NCBI GenBank assembly: GCA_964452465.1 | Contig: CAYVMD010000032.1 | Coordinates: forward strand, 1 to 25,235 | Length of the DNA: 25,235 nt | Origin: CAYVMD01 sp964452465 | Lineage (GTDB): Bacteria > Armatimonadota > JACIXR01 | Reading direction: 5' to 3' | Shown here: positions 22,037 to 25,235 of the stretch, in pieces | Layout of the letters: every line of letters starts with the position of its first letter | Numbering within the stretch: position 1 is the stretch's first letter | The notes under the pieces: model-generated | What the model was told of the DNA's origin: nothing | Database searches by the model: none | What the model saw: the letters and a program-made list of their open reading frames with translations, nothing else | Made by a program: the position numbers and the translations under genes

Positions 22037-22295
22037 GTGTCCTTACTATCCTTGTCATAACTTAATGGACATGGATTGCCAATTTTGCTATTGCCCTTTC
22101 TATCCCTGTGGTGATGGTGGGACAGGGGGCAAGTGGTTGAAAGGAGAAGGGGGAAAATGGCTCTTCTCCTGCGAGGATTGCATCTGGATTCATAAGCCCC
22201 AAGTAGTGAGGATGGTTCGTCGATTGCTCCTTCAAGGAAGGAAGGATCTAAAAAATATAAGGGAGGAGGTGTTGCGTTCCACCCTGGATGAATAA
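22026..22295 (+). CDS. Cysteine-rich small domain protein (PF04071-like)
   Basis: This 89-residue protein has eight Cys and conserved His residues in the order CPYYPCH (5-11), CQFCYCPFYPC (18-28) and CEDCIWIH (49-56). This matches the cysteine-rich small domain known mainly from archaea and anaerobic bacteria, often near or fused to cobamide-related genes; its role is unknown and metal binding is presumed. A helical basic tail follows (VVRMVRRLLLQGRKDL). The start is the ATG at 22026, which overlaps the ABC ATPase by 11 bp; the stop overlaps the permease start by 8 bp. Being nested between an ATPase and its permease implies co-production with the transporter. No cobalamin gene is in the window. 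Confidence 0.85.
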   Translation: MFPECPYYPCHNLMDMDCQFCYCPFYPCGDGGTGGKWLKGEGGKWLFSCEDCIWIHKPQVVRMVRRLLLQGRKDLKNIREEVLRSTLDE

Positions 22296-23034
22296 GATAA
22301 GAGCGATAGAGTGTGCTTTTCTCATCTTCCTGAGGGATATACTGCATCTACTGGAGGGGAAGGCAGGGATTATCCTTGCTCTTCTGTTTTGCTTATTTCT
22401 CCTTCTCCCAACGCTCCTCGGACAGGAGGGGATGTTTTATGCCCTCCCCCTATGTATAGCGCTTTTTTCCTATGTGATATCCTTTTCTTCCCCCTGTAAC
22501 CTTGAAGGGGAATGGAAGGATTTCCGGCATGCCCTTTTGCTTTCCGGAGGTTCACCTTTCCGAATATGGTGGGGGAAATTGCTTCTTCCTCTTTTTGTAA
22601 CCCTTTGTTATGCTTTCTGCCTGCGTTTGATCTTCCTTCATTTTCCCTTTCCTTTCAGTCTTCCTTTTTTCCTTTTTTTCTCTGCTTTTCTCTCTCTAAA
22701 CTTCGTTTCACTCTCCTTGTTTGCCTTAGCCTTAAATCTTTCCTCTTTTTCGTTTTTTATTTGGGGGTTTTTCTTGTTTTTCTTTCTATTTTTCTTCTCC
22801 AACGCTTTATTCTCACTCCATTCTCTTCCCCCTATAGTGAAACCCATTGCTTATCTTAATCCCTTAACCTACGGCTTAGATGGTTTAAAGTGGGCTTTGG
22901 GAAGCAGGGGAGAGCTCAACTTATTGCTTGACTTTTGCATGTTGATCCTGTTTTTCGTTTTTCTCCAAATTCTCCTTTTCCTTAGTGGGGGAATACCCCT
23001 TGATAGACAGAGCGGAGTCCATGGAATAAAATAA
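22288..23034 (+). CDS. ABC-2 type membrane permease
   Basis: This is a 248-residue, very hydrophobic protein with about six membrane segments, one stretch being extremely Phe-rich (about residues 110-175). Near the end is PIAYLNPLTYGLDGLKWALG, the conserved motif of ABC-2 type export permeases (NodJ/DrrB-like). The cytoplasmic loop CNLEGEWKDFRHALLLSGGSP is also typical. It would form the membrane part of an exporter with the ATPase encoded at 21353. The substrate is unknown. The ATG overlaps the Cys-rich gene by 8 bp. A 24-bp gap with AAGGAGGG follows before the rubredoxin gene. Confidence 0.87.
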   Translation: MNKIRAIECAFLIFLRDILHLLEGKAGIILALLFCLFLLLPTLLGQEGMFYALPLCIALFSYVISFSSPCNLEGEWKDFRHALLLSGGSPFRIWWGKLLLPLFVTLCYAFCLRLIFLHFPFPFSLPFFLFFSAFLSLNFVSLSLFALALNLSSFSFFIWGFFLFFFLFFFSNALFSLHSLPPIVKPIAYLNPLTYGLDGLKWALGSRGELNLLLDFCMLILFFVFLQILLFLSGGIPLDRQSGVHGIK

Positions 23035-23058
23035 TCAAATAATAAGGAGGGAAACATC

Positions 23059-23265
23059 ATGGAGAAAAGAGAAAAAAGAGGTCCTTATATGACGCAGAAC
23101 GCTATATATTTCCTCGGCAAGTGGCAATGCAGGGTGTGCAGAACGGAATATAAACCAGAAAGCGTTACCTTCAGCGCTTTGCCCGAGGATTGGAGCTGCC
23201 CCTTCTGCGGTTCCTTTAAAGGGTTATTCACCCCTATCGGGGTAGGATATCCCAAAACCGGTTGA
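23059..23265 (+). CDS. Rubredoxin-like electron carrier
   Basis: The 68-residue protein has two CxxC pairs, CRVC (24-27) and CPFC (47-50), with the rubredoxin context LPEDWSCPFCGSFKGLF. A single iron bound by four Cys would carry one electron. The first knuckle lacks the usual Gly after CxxC (CRVCR) and there are extra residues at both ends. Rubredoxins are typical of anaerobes and serve oxygen- or peroxide-reducing enzymes; no such partner is adjacent, although the exported nitroreductase four genes upstream is a redox protein. The start has AAGGAGGG 7 nt upstream. The stop lies 8 bp before the MoxR ATG. Confidence 0.86.
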   Translation: MEKREKRGPYMTQNAIYFLGKWQCRVCRTEYKPESVTFSALPEDWSCPFCGSFKGLFTPIGVGYPKTG

Positions 23266-23273
23266 GGGAAAAG

Positions 23274-24227
23274 ATGGACCTCCTCGAGGCAAAGAACATT
23301 GCGGAGCTTATCATCGATGAGGTGTGCAAGGCAATCGTTGGCAAGAAGGAGGTTGTAAAACTCTGTGTTGTATCGTTGTTAGCGAAGGGGCATATCCTCA
23401 TAGATGATATCCCAGGAGTAGGCAAGACCACCCTTGCCAAAGCCTTGGCAAAGGCGATAGGGGGTTGCTTCAAAAGGATTCAATTTACCCCTGATCTCTT
23501 GCCTGCCGATATAACAGGGAGCGTGGTGTTTAACCAGAAGGAAAATACTTTCGAATTTAAGGAGGGACCTATATTTGCAAATGTGGTTTTAGCTGATGAG
23601 ATAAACCGTGCTTCCCCTAAGACCCAAGCGAGTTTATTAGAGTGCATGGAGGAACGTCAAGTAACGAGCGATGGAGTTACTTATCCCCTTCCCAGTCCCT
23701 TTCTATTGATCGCAACGGAGAACAAGGTAGAGCGATATGGAATATATCCCCTTCCCGAGGCGCAAATAGATAGATTCATGATGAGGATTTCCCTGGGGTA
23801 TCCGGAAGGAGAAGAGGAGATAGAGATATTGCGTCGCCACCAAGAGGTGGATAACTTGGTGGAACATGTTCAAACCGTGACCGATCCCCAAACCATAAAC
23901 GCTATCCAGGACACGGTGAAACAAATCTATATTTCTCCTTCTATTCAGAAGTATATCGTCGATATCGTGCAGATCACTCGCAGGCAGCCTGCTATCGTCC
24001 TGGGTGCAAGTCCGAGAGTGGGCATAAACCTCCAAAGAGCTTCCCAAGCCCTTGCTCTCATAGAGGGGAGAAACTATGTGTTGCCCGACGACATAAAGCA
24101 GCTCTTTTCCTTTGTGGTAGAACATCGCATTGTCTTCAGACAAGAAGCTCAGAGCAGAAGCGCTTCTATATTGAAGGAAATTCTGGAGAGGGTACCGGTG
24201 CCCCTGTTGGAAGATCAAAAGGGGTGA
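23274..24227 (+). CDS. MoxR-family AAA+ ATPase
   Basis: The 317-residue protein is a MoxR-type AAA+ ATPase, a chaperone-like class that works with DUF58 and von Willebrand factor A proteins in assembly or insertion of metal centres and membrane complexes. Walker A is DDIPGVGKTTLAKAL (Gly48-Thr52), Walker B VVLADEINRA (Asp108-Glu109), then TQASLLECMEERQV and the sensor region LLIATENKVERYGIYPLPEAQ ending in the DRFM motif. A TTG at 23262 is in frame, but the ATG at 23274 with GAGGG just upstream is preferred. The DUF58 gene overlaps its stop, the standard arrangement for this pair. Confidence 0.94.
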   Translation: MDLLEAKNIAELIIDEVCKAIVGKKEVVKLCVVSLLAKGHILIDDIPGVGKTTLAKALAKAIGGCFKRIQFTPDLLPADITGSVVFNQKENTFEFKEGPIFANVVLADEINRASPKTQASLLECMEERQVTSDGVTYPLPSPFLLIATENKVERYGIYPLPEAQIDRFMMRISLGYPEGEEEIEILRRHQEVDNLVEHVQTVTDPQTINAIQDTVKQIYISPSIQKYIVDIVQITRRQPAIVLGASPRVGINLQRASQALALIEGRNYVLPDDIKQLFSFVVEHRIVFRQEAQSRSASILKEILERVPVPLLEDQKG

Positions 24228-25235
24228 AGCCCTTGGACCAGAGGAGGATCAAGCAAAGTGCCTATCTTTTTGCATTTCTTTTCCTCCTTATAATTACCTT
24301 CATTATAAAATTACCCCACACTATTTTCACTACCTCTCTACTTTTGGGAGTGCCATGTGCTTCCTTTGTTCTTACCAAATTACTTCTCCGGCGGATAGAA
24401 GTCACCAGGAAGACGCCCCCTTCCCTTCGGGAAGGGGAAGAAGCAAGCGTGCTATACACGCTTCGTGCTCCCTCTCCCTTTCCTCTAATCTCTATCGCTA
24501 CCCTCAGTAAAAAGGGGTTGGTAAGCCAAAAGCCCTGCATAATAAAGGGAGGGGAGAGGGAGGGAGAAGAGCGTTTATTGGCACTCAAGAGAGGGCGCTA
24601 CGAGATAAAGGAATTGCAGATATTTGCCCTTGATCCTTTAGGGCTGTTGAAGGTTGAAAGAAGGGTAAAGATTGAAGAAGAGATGCTGGTTTATCCCTCC
24701 TATGTAAAAACAACTGGTCCTCTCGTGGGAGGGGGAGGGGAGGAGGGGGTTATAGGTGCCGGCATTAAAGGAAGGGGAGTGGAATTCTCTTCCACTCGGG
24801 AATGGCAGAGGGGCGATGAATTGAGGGATATCCATTGGCGCTCCTCGGCAAGATTGGGAAGGCTTATAGTGGTGGAGAGGGAGCGAGCAGGAGGTATTTC
24901 TTCGGTTATCGCCTTAGAAGCAAGACCCGAGAGCCTAATAGGTGATGATTTAGAAAATAGTTTCGAATTATCCATTAAAATATCTGCCTCCCTTGCCTGG
25001 GCAGTGCTCAATAGTGGGGGTTCAGTGCGATTCATAAGTTGGCAGGTGGATAAGGTTGTGCTTCCCCAGATGGGGGAGACCGCTTTCCATTCTCTCTTAG
25101 AAGAATTAGCTAAATTGGAAGCAACCTCTCCCCAACCTATAACTTCCCATTTGGAGGAGAGATTCGTAGAAAAAGGTGCTCTGCTCGTTATGGGATCCTC
25201 TGTTCGTGAGTATTGCCTGCTTTCCAATAACTACA
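24224..25235 (+). CDS. DUF58 domain protein, 3' end outside window
   Basis: The first 337 codons are present and the gene leaves the window. Two adjacent hydrophobic segments near the N-terminus (AYLFAFLFLLIITFIIKL, then TSLLLGVPCASFVL) anchor it to the membrane. The DUF58 core is at about 185-225: EFSSTREWQRGDELRDIHWR followed by SSARLGRLIVVERER. DUF58 proteins are encoded with MoxR ATPases and usually transglutaminase-like or vWA proteins, which may follow outside the window. The start is either the GTG at 24224, overlapping the moxR stop, or the TTG at 24233, which has GGGGTG 6 nt upstream; I keep the first. The function is unresolved; a membrane assembly partner of MoxR is the usual proposal. 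Confidence 0.9.
   Translation, partial: MKPLDQRRIKQSAYLFAFLFLLIITFIIKLPHTIFTTSLLLGVPCASFVLTKLLLRRIEVTRKTPPSLREGEEASVLYTLRAPSPFPLISIATLSKKGLVSQKPCIIKGGEREGEERLLALKRGRYEIKELQIFALDPLGLLKVERRVKIEEEMLVYPSYVKTTGPLVGGGGEEGVIGAGIKGRGVEFSSTREWQRGDELRDIHWRSSARLGRLIVVERERAGGISSVIALEARPESLIGDDLENSFELSIKISASLAWAVLNSGGSVRFISWQVDKVVLPQMGETAFHSLLEELAKLEATSPQPITSHLEERFVEKGALLVMGSSVREYCLLSNNY

Noticed and set aside
22620..22800. A very pyrimidine-rich stretch resembling a long T-tract or terminator.
   Set aside because: It lies in frame inside the ABC-2 permease and is explained by Phe/Leu/Ser-rich membrane helices; there is no hairpin.

Overview
The window is about 25 kb of chromosomal bacterial DNA, almost entirely coding. 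I find 27 protein genes, two of them cut by the window edges. I see no rRNA, tRNA, CRISPR array, insertion sequence or phage gene. MurA, an MreB-type actin and an SLH-domain protein indicate a bacterium with a peptidoglycan wall and probably a surface layer. Heavy use of AGG/AGA (Arg) and ATA (Ile) codons and Glu/Lys-rich proteins look like a moderate-GC thermophile. The paired DUF6785/DUF6784-type membrane proteins, the DraG-like hydrolase and the Gfo/Idh/MocA protein suggest an uncultured lineage such as Armatimonadota or a relative. The sequence alone cannot settle the phylum.

Layout. (1) 1-3517, minus strand: ricT, an FmdB-like zinc ribbon and metG form one operon led by a promoter at ricT. 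A separate extended -10 promoter then serves a radical SAM protein of the DNA modification/repair type, which runs off the left edge. (2) 3608-7220, plus strand: a small GFLGFL-repeat membrane protein, a phasin-like coiled-coil protein, an AarF/UbiB (ABC1) kinase and a DraG-like ADP-ribosylglycohydrolase. (3) 7202-11294: two large paralogous multi-spanning membrane proteins transcribed away from each other, with an 82-bp gap holding a perfect 10+10 bp inverted repeat. (4) 11307-16789, plus: a strong promoter, then tldD-tldE-murA-mreB-like-SLH, tightly packed. (5) 16795-25235, plus: a promoter, then one long run of 13 genes with gaps of 25 bp or less or overlaps. These are two Trk/RCK potassium-uptake regulators, a class II ketose-bisphosphate aldolase, a Gfo/Idh/MocA oxidoreductase, endonuclease V, an exported SagB-type nitroreductase, an ABC cassette (degenerate ATPase, Cys-rich mini-protein, ABC-2 permease), a rubredoxin, a MoxR AAA+ ATPase and a DUF58 protein cut at the right edge.

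Most genes are housekeeping or envelope functions. The parts that look least ordinary are: the exported nitroreductase with an ABC cassette whose ATPase lacks four usual catalytic features and which carries an embedded Cys-rich protein; an aldolase with a Cys-rich linker and a C-terminal helix resembling a microcompartment-targeting peptide; the divergent membrane-protein pair sharing an operator-like palindrome; and repeated signs of leaderless transcription, with -10 boxes 6-10 nt in front of start codons that lack a Shine-Dalgarno sequence. All promoter, regulation and cluster-function statements are inference from sequence.
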